From CAVVFX01 sp963747535 (GTDB taxonomy: Bacteria > Acidobacteriota > Terriglobia > Bryobacterales > Bryobacteraceae): a stretch of 64,000 bases of DNA. Shown one piece after another: positions 1 through 9,104 of this stretch (positions are counted from its first letter, which is position 1; each line of letters starts with the position of its first letter). A model generated the notes under the pieces. That model did not search any database. It was not told the origin of the DNA and worked only from the letters and a program-made list of their open reading frames with translations. The stretch spans positions 434,001 to 498,000 of the forward strand of contig CAVVFX010000020.1 in the NCBI GenBank assembly GCA_963747535.1, in the 5' to 3' direction. Both the position numbers and the translations under genes were made by a program.

Positions 1-979
1 CCATCGCCGGCTGGGTATTGTGGCAGACAATCTGCTTGTTGTGGGCCTCGGCCAGCGCGGCGACCTTGCGACTCACAGTGATTCCGGATTTGGTCATATC
101 GGGTTGCACAAATGCCGGATTCCCCTGCTCGATCAGGTCCCTATACATCCAGATGTTGTATTCCTGTTCGCCGGCCGCGATGGGAAGATCGGGGAGTGCG
201 GCCTGCACTTGCGACATGGCGGCATAGTCCCCCTGCGCCGTCGGTTCTTCGTAGTGCACGATGTTCACGGCCTGCTTCAAGCGCCGGCCCATCTCGATGG
301 CGTGTTGCGTGGTGTACCCGTTATTCATGTCGATCATCAGCCGGATCTTGTCGCCCACGGCCTTGCGAATCGCGATCATGTACGGTTCGAGCGGGTCGTC
401 CGCCGCGTCGGTGAACACGCGGTTCGGATCACGCCAGCCCATGCGGAATTTGAGCGCCCGGAAGCCCAGGTCGATCTGCTTCTTCATCAGGGTGGTGACC
501 TCCTCGATGGACGCTTTGTGGTCCCACCCGTAGCTGTAGTACGCCGGGACTCGCGTGCGATAGGCGCCGCCCAGAAGCGTGTACACGGGGGCTTTGAGGA
601 GCTTGCCTTTGAAGTCCCACATGGCGACGTCGAGCCCGGCGATGGCATTGGCCAGGGTGCCTCCAGGACCGAGTTTGTAGGGGCGAAAGAGCATCTGGTC
701 GTACAGCGGGCCGTTGTTCATAGGGTCCTGCCCGATCACCAGGGGCTTCAGGACCTTTTGAATCATGGCTTCTTCCACGTAGGCGTTCATGGGACTGCAT
801 TCGGCCCAGCCCGAAGTCCCTTCGCTGGTCAGTACCTGCACCAGCAGCATGCCCCACGGCATGCGATAAGTCTTGATGTCCGTGATCTTGATTCCGGAGG
901 CTTCGGCCGCCCTCCCGGCGGACGCCAGCGACGTGGCGGCCAAGCCGGCTTGCAACAGGGTACGTCTATTTATCGTCAT
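1..979 (-). CDS. Enolase-superfamily (mandelate racemase/muconate lactonizing) enzyme, 3' end outside window
   Basis: About 326 residues are visible; the C-terminus lies beyond the window edge. The N-terminus has a twin-arginine-like signal (NRRTLLQAGLAATSLASAGRA), so export is likely. Superfamily landmarks are present: the KxR site (ALKFRMG), then the metal ligands Asp (LMIDMNNG), Glu (HYEEP) and Glu (AAGEQ). Known family chemistry is abstraction of a proton alpha to a carboxylate, e.g. acid-sugar dehydration or racemisation; the substrate cannot be read here. KxR instead of KxK means the family base may be only partly retained. The ATG at 977-979 starts 10 bases after the stop of the upstream TonB receptor, so the two are probably co-transcribed and may handle the same ligand. 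No clear Shine-Dalgarno sequence is seen. Confidence 0.88.
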   Translation of the reverse strand, partial: MTINRRTLLQAGLAATSLASAGRAAEASGIKITDIKTYRMPWGMLLVQVLTSEGTSGWAECSPMNAYVEEAMIQKVLKPLVIGQDPMNNGPLYDQMLFRPYKLGPGGTLANAIAGLDVAMWDFKGKLLKAPVYTLLGGAYRTRVPAYYSYGWDHKASIEEVTTLMKKQIDLGFRALKFRMGWRDPNRVFTDAADDPLEPYMIAIRKAVGDKIRLMIDMNNGYTTQHAIEMGRRLKQAVNIVHYEEPTAQGDYAAMSQVQAALPDLPIAAGEQEYNIWMYRDLIEQGNPAFVQPDMTKSGITVSRKVAALAEAHNKQIVCHNTQPAM

Positions 980-989
980 GATGACAACT

Positions 990-3900
990 CTAAAAATACA
1001 GCTTTAGGGCCAGTTGGATCTCCCGCGAGGTCCGCTGGAACAGGGGCGGCTGACCGGCGCTGGTGATGGTCCCCACCGTCGCGGAGCCGATCGACGCGTT
1101 CGGATTGTTGAACTGCGGCGTGTTGAAGATATTGAACACTTCCGCGCGAAATTGCAGGCGCATCGCCTCATCCCTGGTGAAGTGGAAGTTCTTGAATGCC
1201 GAGAGGTCAAACTGCCGGGTCCCGGGTCCGTACACGCTGTTGCGTCCTTCATCGCCGTAAATATATGTGCCCGGAGAAACGAAGGCACTGGTGTTGAACC
1301 ACCGGCTGACGGTCGGATTCGGCAACGTGGCGGGTCCGATGGTGTTCGGCCACTGTACGCCGCTGCCGGCGTTCAACAGGCTGGATGCCATAGTCGCTGT
1401 GAAGGGTGAGCCCGTCTGGAAGGTATCGATGCTGTTGATCTGCCACCCGCCCACAAGCATTTGGAGCGGCCCGTGCGCATCCCGCAGAAAAGGCTTGCCT
1501 TTGCCGAACGGCAGTTCGTAGCTCCAGCTCAGAACCAGGCTTTGCCGGACGTCGAACGTCGAGTTACCGCGATTCAGATACAGACTGTAGGGTGTCTGGA
1601 CGGTTTCCGAGCCGGTGCCGCTGGAATTGTCGATGCTGTGGGACCACGTCCACGCGCCCAGGAAAGTAAGGCCGGCGCTGAGACGCCGCTGGAAAGTAGC
1701 CTGCAACGACTGATACGTTGAATCGCCCCATGGTCCCACCGCGGTTCCATCGCCGAGATTCGGATAGGGACGGCGGGCCGCCACTGCTCCTGGCCCCGGT
1801 ATAGCTTCGTTGATGTTATCGGTCACCAGGATATGGGTTCCCTTTTCGCCCACGTAGCCCACCGTGAGCACGTTGTTGGTGCCCAATTGACGTTGTATCG
1901 TGAAGTTCCACTCGTAGGCGGCTTCCGTCTTGAAATCCCAGGGATAATAGATCCAGCCGAGACCGGCGACGGGGAAGAGCGCGGGACGCGCGGCCGGGAA
2001 ACCGGCTGAGATCGGAGAAGCGTCTACCCAGTCGGAGGCGTTGTTGGAAGCCTGCAGCGAGCCGCTGAACGGCGGATTCTTGGCCGGAGAGTCATTCGAG
2101 GTTTGCATCGCGTACGAATAGAAGACTCCACCTCCGGCCCGAATCACCGTGCTCGGTGTAACGTTATACGCCAGCCCTGCACGGGGGCCGAAGTTCGTGT
2201 TCCGCCCTACTGTTACCGCGTCGCCGCTATAGGGAGCCGTTCCCACGGGAACCAGGTTTCCTCCGCCAGTGTTCACGAAGCCCGCCAGCAGGTTATGACG
2301 CTCTACCCACGGCGTGACAAAATCATTTCGCAGTCCGTAAGTCAAGGTCAGCTTTGGCGTCACTCGCCAAGTATCCTGTGCGTAGACGTTGGCCATGTAA
2401 CGGTGCAGGCTGAAGAATCGGGTGATGTCGATATCCGAGCTGATAGGATGGCCGAAGAGAAAATCGGACAGTCCGTAGCCGGTGTAGACGCCGGAGAAGA
2501 CCATCTGACCCACAGGATAGGTCGGCGAGAAGAAAGAGAATCGCCGGCTCATGACCGAGCCGCCGAATTTGAACTCATGTTTGCCTCGCACCCAGCTCAG
2601 CGCCTGCGAGTATTCGTAGTTGTTGTTTACTTTGGCCAGGCTCCCCGAGCCGTCACCCAACCCCACGGTGCCGCCGCTGATGCTGATGTTGGTCAACCCG
2701 CCCGCGCCGCCGAGGTTCGCGTTGGGAATACCCAGCGATTGCGCCAATGTCAGTTGGCCGCTGTCGGCATCTACGATGTACTCCACCATGCGCGAGTATC
2801 CGATGCGGGCTTCGTAATAGATGGTCGGCGAGATCGCGCGGCCGTAGCCGATCACGCCCTGCCAGGCGGGAACTTCGGTGTTGCCGGGCCGCGAAGGACC
2901 TCCGCCCACGGCGGGGGCCGGCAGATAGCCCGGCGTGACGGTAACCGGATCCTCGTGACTCATGCGTCCGAAGAAAGTTGACGCGCCGGTGCGGTAGTCG
3001 AACCGGAAATCATATTGATTGACGGTGGTCTGCTGTCCCGGATTGTAGAGGTAATTGTTCACGATACCCGGCATGTTCTGCGCGGGATAGAGCGCCATCA
3101 GGTTCGCCGAGGTCGGATTGATCGCCGAAGTCGGAATGATATTATTCGGCAGCGGTACGTGCCCGTTGCCGCGCGGATCGTAGATGATCGTTTTCGGCAG
3201 CAACGCGGAAAAATCGCCGGTGTGAAACGCCGGGATCGGCACCGTGCTGATGAACGTCTGCGCCTGATAGACCCGTTTGCCTTCGTAGTCGCCGAAGAAG
3301 AACAGCTTGTCCTTCCCGTTAAAGACTTTCGGTATAACCACCGGACCTCCGGCGTTGAACCCGAACTGGTTCAAGCGGAACGGCGGGATAGGATTGGTTT
3401 GCGAATCGAAATAATTCTTGGCGTCGAAGTAGGAGTTGCGCACGAACTCGTACGCTACGCCATGCAGTTGGTTGGTGCCCGATTTGAAATCGACGTTGAT
3501 CAGGCCCGCCCCGCCGCCATAAGCCGCAGGCGCTGAACTGGTCTGCACCTTGAACTCCTGGATCGAGTCCACCGGCGGAAAAAAGATGATATCGCCGGCG
3601 TCGTTATCCATACTCTGAATGCCATCGAACAGGTAGACCACGCCTTCCGGCGTCGCGCCGTTGATCACGGCTCCATTAGTTCCCCGTCCGCTGGTATAGC
3701 CCTGCAGGACCGAATTCGACGAGCTGCCGCGGTTGTTCACACCGGGAGCCAGATCCACCAGTTGCGTGAAGTTGCGTGTGTTCAGAGGCAGGTCCACCAC
3801 CTGCTTCTCGTCTCGCACATTGCCGACTTCGGAGGACGCGGTTTCGAGCAGCGGCGCCTCGGCGGACACGGTGACCTGATCGGTAACGTTTCCAATCTCC

Positions 3901-4214
3901 AGGGTGATGTCCGCCTGCAGGCGCTGATCCACCGAGAGCTGGACCGAGCGCGAGGCGGCGCGGAAACCAGCGTGCTTCACCGTGATCGTGTACTGATCGG
4001 GCGGCAGTGAAGCAAAGTTATACTCGCCCGATGCAGGAGTGGTCATCTGCTGCGCGACGTTGGTAGTCTTGCTGCGGATCTCTACCGTCGCGTCCGGCAC
4101 GGGTGAGTGCGACGGGTCTTTGACCAGGCCATTCACGCTCCCAAACTGGAACTGGCCCATGAGAATGCCACACGCGGCAAGGGCACACGTTGTGACAACG
4201 ACAAGGTTGCGCAT
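990..4214 (-). CDS. TonB-dependent receptor, Oar-like, with carboxypeptidase-regulatory-like N-terminal domain
   Basis: 1074 residues. Order of parts: signal peptide (about 1-21), carboxypeptidase-regulatory-like beta-sandwich (about 28-105, GxVxDPSxxPVPxAxVxI...YxFxxLPPxxYTIxVxxxGF), plug region (about 110-230) and a long outer-membrane beta-barrel ending in an aromatic residue (LKLYF). This is the architecture of the large Oar-like receptor families in Acidobacteria, thought to import plant polymer-derived or other large ligands; the ligand is unknown. Start chosen at ATG 4214 because GGAGG lies 8 bases upstream; a TTG five codons earlier (4229) overlaps that ribosome-binding site and is rejected. 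The enolase-superfamily gene follows after 10 bases, suggesting an uptake-plus-catabolism unit. Confidence 0.93.
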   Translation of the reverse strand: MRNLVVVTTCALAACGILMGQFQFGSVNGLVKDPSHSPVPDATVEIRSKTTNVAQQMTTPASGEYNFASLPPDQYTITVKHAGFRAASRSVQLSVDQRLQADITLEIGNVTDQVTVSAEAPLLETASSEVGNVRDEKQVVDLPLNTRNFTQLVDLAPGVNNRGSSSNSVLQGYTSGRGTNGAVINGATPEGVVYLFDGIQSMDNDAGDIIFFPPVDSIQEFKVQTSSAPAAYGGGAGLINVDFKSGTNQLHGVAYEFVRNSYFDAKNYFDSQTNPIPPFRLNQFGFNAGGPVVIPKVFNGKDKLFFFGDYEGKRVYQAQTFISTVPIPAFHTGDFSALLPKTIIYDPRGNGHVPLPNNIIPTSAINPTSANLMALYPAQNMPGIVNNYLYNPGQQTTVNQYDFRFDYRTGASTFFGRMSHEDPVTVTPGYLPAPAVGGGPSRPGNTEVPAWQGVIGYGRAISPTIYYEARIGYSRMVEYIVDADSGQLTLAQSLGIPNANLGGAGGLTNISISGGTVGLGDGSGSLAKVNNNYEYSQALSWVRGKHEFKFGGSVMSRRFSFFSPTYPVGQMVFSGVYTGYGLSDFLFGHPISSDIDITRFFSLHRYMANVYAQDTWRVTPKLTLTYGLRNDFVTPWVERHNLLAGFVNTGGGNLVPVGTAPYSGDAVTVGRNTNFGPRAGLAYNVTPSTVIRAGGGVFYSYAMQTSNDSPAKNPPFSGSLQASNNASDWVDASPISAGFPAARPALFPVAGLGWIYYPWDFKTEAAYEWNFTIQRQLGTNNVLTVGYVGEKGTHILVTDNINEAIPGPGAVAARRPYPNLGDGTAVGPWGDSTYQSLQATFQRRLSAGLTFLGAWTWSHSIDNSSGTGSETVQTPYSLYLNRGNSTFDVRQSLVLSWSYELPFGKGKPFLRDAHGPLQMLVGGWQINSIDTFQTGSPFTATMASSLLNAGSGVQWPNTIGPATLPNPTVSRWFNTSAFVSPGTYIYGDEGRNSVYGPGTRQFDLSAFKNFHFTRDEAMRLQFRAEVFNIFNTPQFNNPNASIGSATVGTITSAGQPPLFQRTSREIQLALKLYF

Positions 4215-4365
4215 TCGAAAAACCTCCAAAAGTAAGTGCAGACCAGTCTATCACCGGACGGCGAACAATTCATCCGGGTCAGCGCGACAGGCACAACAAC
4301 GCGACCGTAAGCCCGGTGCCGCGCACGAAGGGTCCTCGACACCTCCCGTGGAGTTGACCGGACGG

Positions 4366-4406
4366 GCGACCGGGGGGTCGCACGCGGACGACGGCGTCCG
4401 CCCCAC
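4366..4406 (+). repeat. Short copy of the 90-bp dispersed GC-rich repeat
   Basis: This stretch (GCGACC, a G run, GTCGC, GCGGACG, GCGTCCGCCCCAC) matches the centre of the longer repeats at 36634-36725 and, inverted, 44675-44765. The GCGGAC/GTCCGC arms can pair. It sits in the otherwise empty 4215-4526 interval between the divergent-side start of the TonB receptor and the end of the next minus-strand gene. Nothing else was recognised in that interval. Confidence 0.7.
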
Positions 4407-4526
4407 GTCATTTATAGGAAGAGGCCAATTCTTAGTAAGTGGAAGATACTATTTCACACAAATGGCCGGCGGTAATGGAGCTTCCTTTTTGGGCAACGGG
4501 GCGACTACGCGCGGTGAAAAGTGGGG

Positions 4527-5141
4527 TTAGAGGACGTCTTTGGCGATGAAGGCGTCGATTTCGTCGTCGGTTGCAAAGGCGCGGTTTTTATCGTTGGCTT
4601 CTACTATGCGATCCAGGATGGAGAGTTGGCGGCCGAGCAGGTCGGTTGAAAAAACGAACCCATCGTCGGCGGGGTTCCAGGGGATGTAGTTGGTTTTGTT
4701 GTACTTATAGAGGACGACGGCGATGCGGAAGTGAAGGGCGGTCTCCTTTTTGCGCTTGGCCTGGAGCTCGAGCAGGGTTTTGAGGGTGGATTGGATCAGG
4801 CGCAGGAAGCGCTGGTCGTAGAGGCTGTAGGTGTGCATGAATTTGCGGTCGGGGTCGCCGGATTCGAGGGATCTTTCGATGGAATCGACTTCGAGGGCGG
4901 GGATACGCCTGCGACGCCACTCGGTATGGGCCAAGTGGAGCACGAGATCCTCCTCGGTGGCTCCTTTGGGCTGGTGCTCGCGGTTGTAGCGATAGAGAAG
5001 CCGGTCGAATTCTTCCTGGGATTCTCCGGGGAGGAGGAAGGATTTGGTGGAAAACAGCCCGTGTTTGAGGGCGTTCTGGGAGGAGCGCTGTTTGCCTTCG
5101 TCGGTGCGCGGTCCGGTGGATTTGTTCTCTGATTCGGTCAT
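4527..5141 (-). CDS. Conserved hypothetical protein, 'TGPRTxEGKxRSSxNALKHGL' family
   Basis: 204 residues, soluble and charged. It opens with STGPRTDEGKQRSSQNALKHGL, a signature seen in many small acidobacterial and planctomycete proteins of unknown function. The rest is helical and rich in Arg/Lys/Glu with no membrane segment. Start chosen at ATG 5141 because GAGGA lies 5 bases upstream; an upstream ATG at 5183 lacks this. It stands alone between two repeat-bearing intergenic regions. No function can be assigned. The basic, helical N-terminus would fit nucleic acid binding, but that is inference. Confidence 0.75.
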   Translation of the reverse strand: MTESENKSTGPRTDEGKQRSSQNALKHGLFSTKSFLLPGESQEEFDRLLYRYNREHQPKGATEEDLVLHLAHTEWRRRRIPALEVDSIERSLESGDPDRKFMHTYSLYDQRFLRLIQSTLKTLLELQAKRKKETALHFRIAVVLYKYNKTNYIPWNPADDGFVFSTDLLGRQLSILDRIVEANDKNRAFATDDEIDAFIAKDVL

Positions 5142-6100
5142 GATTCCTCGTGTGGGGGCGCGGTTCGCCTGGCCTGTTTCCAAGGTGGCAGACGAGGGTT
5201 GCTGTTTTTGTGGGGGAATTTTGTAAGTGATTGATGGGCGAGGAAATGTTGTTATGAAGGGAGCGTTACCGAAAACCGGCTAATGTTTGGAAATGACAGA
5301 ATACCAGGACAACTGTTTCTTTTTCAGTCATTTCTCTCACCGATCTTGGCCATTCGAGGGATGGCCAATCCGGAGCCCCATCATGCCCTGCGTCTTCCTC
5401 TGCGGCTCGGCGCCTCTGCGATGAGGTTCAGCTCTGCAGTTGACGTAGAGGCGGGGACCTCCGGAAGGCGGGCTGGCCCGGCCTGGCGTCGCAAGACGGC
5501 CGCGGAGGCGCAGAGCCGCAGAGGAAGACGCAGAGAACTCCCAACCGACCGAGTCATAGGTTGGGCCAGATGCTCTGGATCTTTGGGTGTGGCTCGCCGC
5601 ATACTCAGGGTAAGAGTTCACCGGCGATCACGCAGCGTCAAGTGGCCGAGCGGCGAAAAAATCGGGTCGGATTAGCCGGATTTGAGTAATGTTTACCGGC
5701 CAATCGGAAAGCCCGGACGCACCAAGCTTTTTCCGGTTATCTGTTCGGAGTGCTTCCCTCTCTGCAGCTTCAAACACAGTGCTTACGCCCACGGCTGCCC
5801 GCTTCCCGGAAGGGACATGAGGAGGTTCCCCGGCTTTATCCACGATGCTACCGAGCCGCTCATGACGCCCGGGTCGCACCGGTCCAATAGCCTGAGTACG
5901 TTAGCGGCATTACCCGGTACCGAACATCAAGCCTGGCGAGGGGTTCGACCGGTATCTGAAACGGACCGAGTCAGCAGTTGCAGCCCCGATCTCGCCAAAG
6001 AAATCACGGCTGTTGGTATCGCGCCTCATTATTTTGAGTCGGTGGTCAGCAATCATACATCACCCATCCCGCCGACCCCTGGTAGTCGCGAAAGGTAAAT
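5142..6100. other. Long intergenic region with an inverted-repeat element
   Basis: About 960 bases with no convincing gene. Open frames here have low-complexity, family-less translations. The left half holds the inverted repeat at 5388-5533. The right half (about 5640-6090) has neither coding character nor a recognised RNA. It ends at the sulfatase start, where GAAAGG stands just upstream of ATG 6101. Confidence 0.6.
5388..5533. repeat. Inverted-repeat element of the CTCTGCG/CGCAGAG family, copy 1
   Basis: Left arm 5388-5420 and right arm 5501-5533 are near-perfect reverse complements built on GCCGCAGAGGAAGACGCAG, separated by about 80 bases. The same 'gaggcgcagag' words form arms at 44794-44863 and 56842-56982. 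It may be a small non-autonomous mobile element or a structured RNA; no coding capacity and no obvious target-site duplication were seen. Confidence 0.75.
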
Positions 6101-7529
6101 ATGAACGCTCAAGGAACAGTTTCCAGGAAACGCCCAAATATCGTCTTCATGCTCACCGACAACCTCGGCTACGGCGAACTGGGTTGTTACGGTGGCGGCA
6201 TCCTCCGTGGTGCGCCAACACCTCGCATTGACAAGCTCGCCGGCGAAGGGACGCGCCTTCTCAACTTCAACGTAGAGGCGCAGTGCACGCCCTCCCGCTC
6301 GGCATTCATCACTGGCCGCTTCTCCATCCGCTCCGGCACCTACGAAGTCCCCATCGGGGGGGTCCCGGACGGTTTGACGCAGTGGGAGGTCAGTATTGCG
6401 CGAATTGCTGTCGGCGCAAGGCTACGCTACCGGCATGTGGGTCAAGTGGCACCTTGGAAGCGCAGAGGAGCGGCTCCCTACTCATCAGGGATTTGATGAG
6501 TGGTACGGCATCCCGCGCACCTACGACGAGGCGATGTGGCCATCCTTGAATCAAGCGCAAGGCATGTGGCCTTCGGTCGGCAACGAACAAGGCTGGAATG
6601 CGAAGATCGTCTCACCCGAACCCATCTACGAAGCACGCAAGGGCGAAAAGGCCAAGCAGGTCGGGGAGATGAATTTGGATAGCCGCGTCACTACGGAAGC
6701 GGAGATCACGAGCCGCGCCGTAGAGTTCATCAAGCGGAACGCTAGCGTGGGGAAGCCGTTCTTCGCCTACGTTTCGTTCTCGTTGATGCACATGCCGACG
6801 ATGCCGAACCCCGAGTTTGCCGGAAAAACCGGCAACGGCGATTGGGCCGATTGCCTGGCTGAGATGGACCACCGCACCGGCCAGATTCTCGATGCCATCA
6901 AGGAAGCTGGCGTCGAAGACAACACGCTGGTCATCTTCACGAGCGACAATGGGCCGGAGGCGACCCACCCCTGGGAGGGCCACCCTGGGCCGTGGCGGGG
7001 TACTTATTTCACAGCGATGGAGGCCTCATTGCGTGCGCCGTTCATCATCCGATGGCCGGGGCAAGTGCCAGCAGGACGCGTCAGCAACGAGATCGTTCAC
7101 ATCGTGGACATCTTCACGACCTTCGCGCGCGTCGGCGGAGCGGAGGTCCCGAAGGATCGCCCGATTGACGGCGTGGATCAGTTGGATTTCTTCCTTGGTA
7201 AACAGGAAAACTCCAACCGCGAAGGATTTCCCGCCTATGTGGCCGACCGGCTGACAGCAGTGAAGTGGCGGAATTGGAAGATGCATCTGATCTGGCAGGA
7301 AAACATGTACGACCCGCCAGTACATCTGCCGGTGCCGAAGCTCGTCAATCTTCTCACCGACTTGAAGGAGGAGCGCGACGTGGGCGCGAAGAATTCCTGG
7401 GCTGCTGAGCCGATGATGAAGATCCTGGGGGAATTTGTCGGCAGCCTGCAGAAATATCCGCCGATCAAGGTTGGCACGCCCGATCCGTATCTGCCACCGA
7501 AAGAGGTGCTGCGCGCCGCTGCCCGCTGA
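6101..7529 (+). pseudogene. Arylsulfatase, interrupted by a +1 frameshift
   Basis: Type I sulfatase. It has the metal-binding TDNLGYGELGCYGGG at the N-terminus and the formylglycine site CTPSRSAFITGR with the modifiable Cys at residue 62. It then reads through GLTQWEVSIA and leaves frame near 6399-6401 (in ATTGCGCGAATTG). The next frame resumes exactly in family register (ELLSAQGYATGMW-VKWHLG) and continues intact to TAA/TGA at 7529, including the TSDNGPE metal site. Removing one base there restores IAELLSAQGY, so the lesion is a single inserted base. No signal peptide is obvious. The motif usually GKWHLG is VKWHLG here. An esterase, a second decayed sulfatase and a broken glycosidase-like gene follow, suggesting a decaying sulfated-glycan or sulfate-ester utilisation locus. 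Real mutation or assembly error cannot be separated here. Confidence 0.85.
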
Positions 7530-7749
7530 CAGCGAGCGCGCGCGATAGAAGGTCGCTCGCGGGTAGACAAAACGTCATAGGAGAAACAATCATGAACCCG
7601 CAAATCAAAGCAGTAGCGCAAACCACGTCAGAAAGGCTTATGGCGAGGGATGCCGTTCCAAGGTCGAATACGGAGGCGGGGCGACGCATCCTGAAGGATG
7701 CACCTGTCGGGGGCCGGTCTTCAAGACATTTGCCGACTTCCTCGGAGGC

Positions 7750-8577
7750 GTGGCGTTACGTAGGGTTGCACCAATCGACATGCGCCCCGCAGTCCCAGAC
7801 AGCGTCAGTGCCAATCTCGATGTGACCTTCCAGACGGGAGATAATTATGAACTCAAACTGAATCTCTTCACCCCGAAGAACTCAGCCAAAGCCCTCCCGC
7901 TGGTCGTCATGATCCACGGCGGTTGCTGGATTGACGGCGGTCGCGCCGACTACAACTTCTACGGCGTCAAACTCGCCCAGCTTGGTTACGCGGCGGCTAC
8001 ACTGGACTATCGTGTAGCGGACCAGGCGCCCTACCCGACTGCGATGGATGATTCGCGAAACGCCATTCAGTGGCTCAAAGACCACGCCAAGACTTACAGT
8101 ATCGACCCCGATCGCATCGCCTTGCTTGGAGGTTCAGCCGGCGGCCATCTGGTCGAGCTGATTGGCTACGCCGCCAACACCCCGACCAAGCAGTATCCCA
8201 ACGGGCCAGGACCGAAAGTGAAGGCCATTATCGCTTTCTATGGCTGGAGCGACTTGACCGACCCGGCCGTCCGCGATCCTTACTGGAATGAAGCCTTCCT
8301 CGGTAAGAAGTACGCAGACGCCCCGGACCTTTACAAGGAAGCGTCACCAATAACCCACGTCAGCAAACAATCCCCCCCGACCATACTCTTGCAGGGCACC
8401 ATTGACGCGATTGTTCCCATGAGCCAGTCGGTGAAGTTGGCGGAAAAACTCGAGGCCAATAACGTGCCCTATATCTATGTGCCATTCGAGGGACAGTTTC
8501 ACGCCTTTGACTTTTTCCAAACAACGATCTCGCGCGCGTTGTATTTCATAGAGAAGTTCCTAGGCGAGTACTTATGA
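7750..8577 (+). CDS. Alpha/beta hydrolase of the BD-FAE / hormone-sensitive-lipase type (esterase)
   Basis: 275 residues from GTG 7750; an ATG at 7780 (MRPAVPDS) is an alternative start. Oxyanion-hole motif HGGCW at about 56-60, nucleophile elbow GGSAGG with Ser about 129, Asp about 219 (GTIDAIVP) and His about 251 (QFHAFD) make a complete catalytic triad. The family hydrolyses acyl esters on carbohydrates or small molecules. In-frame sequence upstream of 7750 reads FKTFADFLGG with no clear start. A separate short frame at 7592 has a good AGGAGA site but leads nowhere, so the 5' end may be rearranged. It is flanked on both sides by sulfatase genes or remnants. Confidence 0.82.
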   Translation: MALRRVAPIDMRPAVPDSVSANLDVTFQTGDNYELKLNLFTPKNSAKALPLVVMIHGGCWIDGGRADYNFYGVKLAQLGYAAATLDYRVADQAPYPTAMDDSRNAIQWLKDHAKTYSIDPDRIALLGGSAGGHLVELIGYAANTPTKQYPNGPGPKVKAIIAFYGWSDLTDPAVRDPYWNEAFLGKKYADAPDLYKEASPITHVSKQSPPTILLQGTIDAIVPMSQSVKLAEKLEANNVPYIYVPFEGQFHAFDFFQTTISRALYFIEKFLGEYL

Positions 8578-8596
8578 TAACCGCTGGGCCCGAATT

Positions 8597-8910
8597 GTGG
8601 CCGACCGCGCGTCCGCTGTCAAGTGCGTAATTGGAAGGTGCACCTGATCTGGCAGCAAAACACGGACGACACGCCGCTGCATTTGCCAATCCCGAAGTGA
8701 AGGAAGGGCGCAACGCCGGTGCCAATAAGTCGTGGGTAGCTTAACCGATGAAGAAGATCCTTGGTGAGTTTGTAGCCAGCCTGAAGAAATATCCACCGAT
8801 CCGAGTCGGCACGCCCGATCCATATCTTCCGACGAAAGAGGCGTTGCTGAAGGCTGTCCGGCCCGGTTTGACCGGTCGGCCAACCGAGGCGAATCACTTG
8901 GTTGCGTAAG
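8597..8910 (+). pseudogene. Decayed 3' fragment of a second sulfatase
   Basis: The translation matches the last ~100 residues of the sulfatase at 6101-7529: VADR, then (frame disturbed) WKVHLIWQQN...LHLPIPK, stop, KEGRNAGANKSWVA, stop, KKILGEFVASLKKYPPIRVGTPDPYLPTKEALLKAVR. Compared with the first copy it has an internal deletion, two stop codons and no N-terminal two thirds. It lies directly after the esterase. It is a paralog remnant, not an exact duplicate, because many positions differ. It probably records a tandem sulfatase-esterase-sulfatase arrangement that has lost one member. Confidence 0.85.
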
Positions 8911-9104
8911 TCAGCAACACGCGGAATTGACTACGGTCGAATCAGGAACGATCAGTCGGCTGGTATCCGGCGCTCCTGGCACTGCAACACTTGACTGTCA
9001 AGCTGGTGGAGCGGTCAGGAATTGGATGGTTCAGGTACCCACCACGACAGACCGGCACGACAAAGAATGATAAATTGGTCTCGCCCAGCCGGGCTGAGGT
9101 TGCA

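Noticed and set aside
20..1066. Long plus-strand open frame antisense to the enolase-superfamily gene
   Set aside because: Its translation lacks any family feature, while the minus strand carries the metal ligands and a Tat signal.
5640..6090. Possible group II intron or other structured RNA upstream of the sulfatase
   Set aside because: A GTGCGAC-like start and some stems can be drawn, but no reverse transcriptase, domain V or boundary was found.
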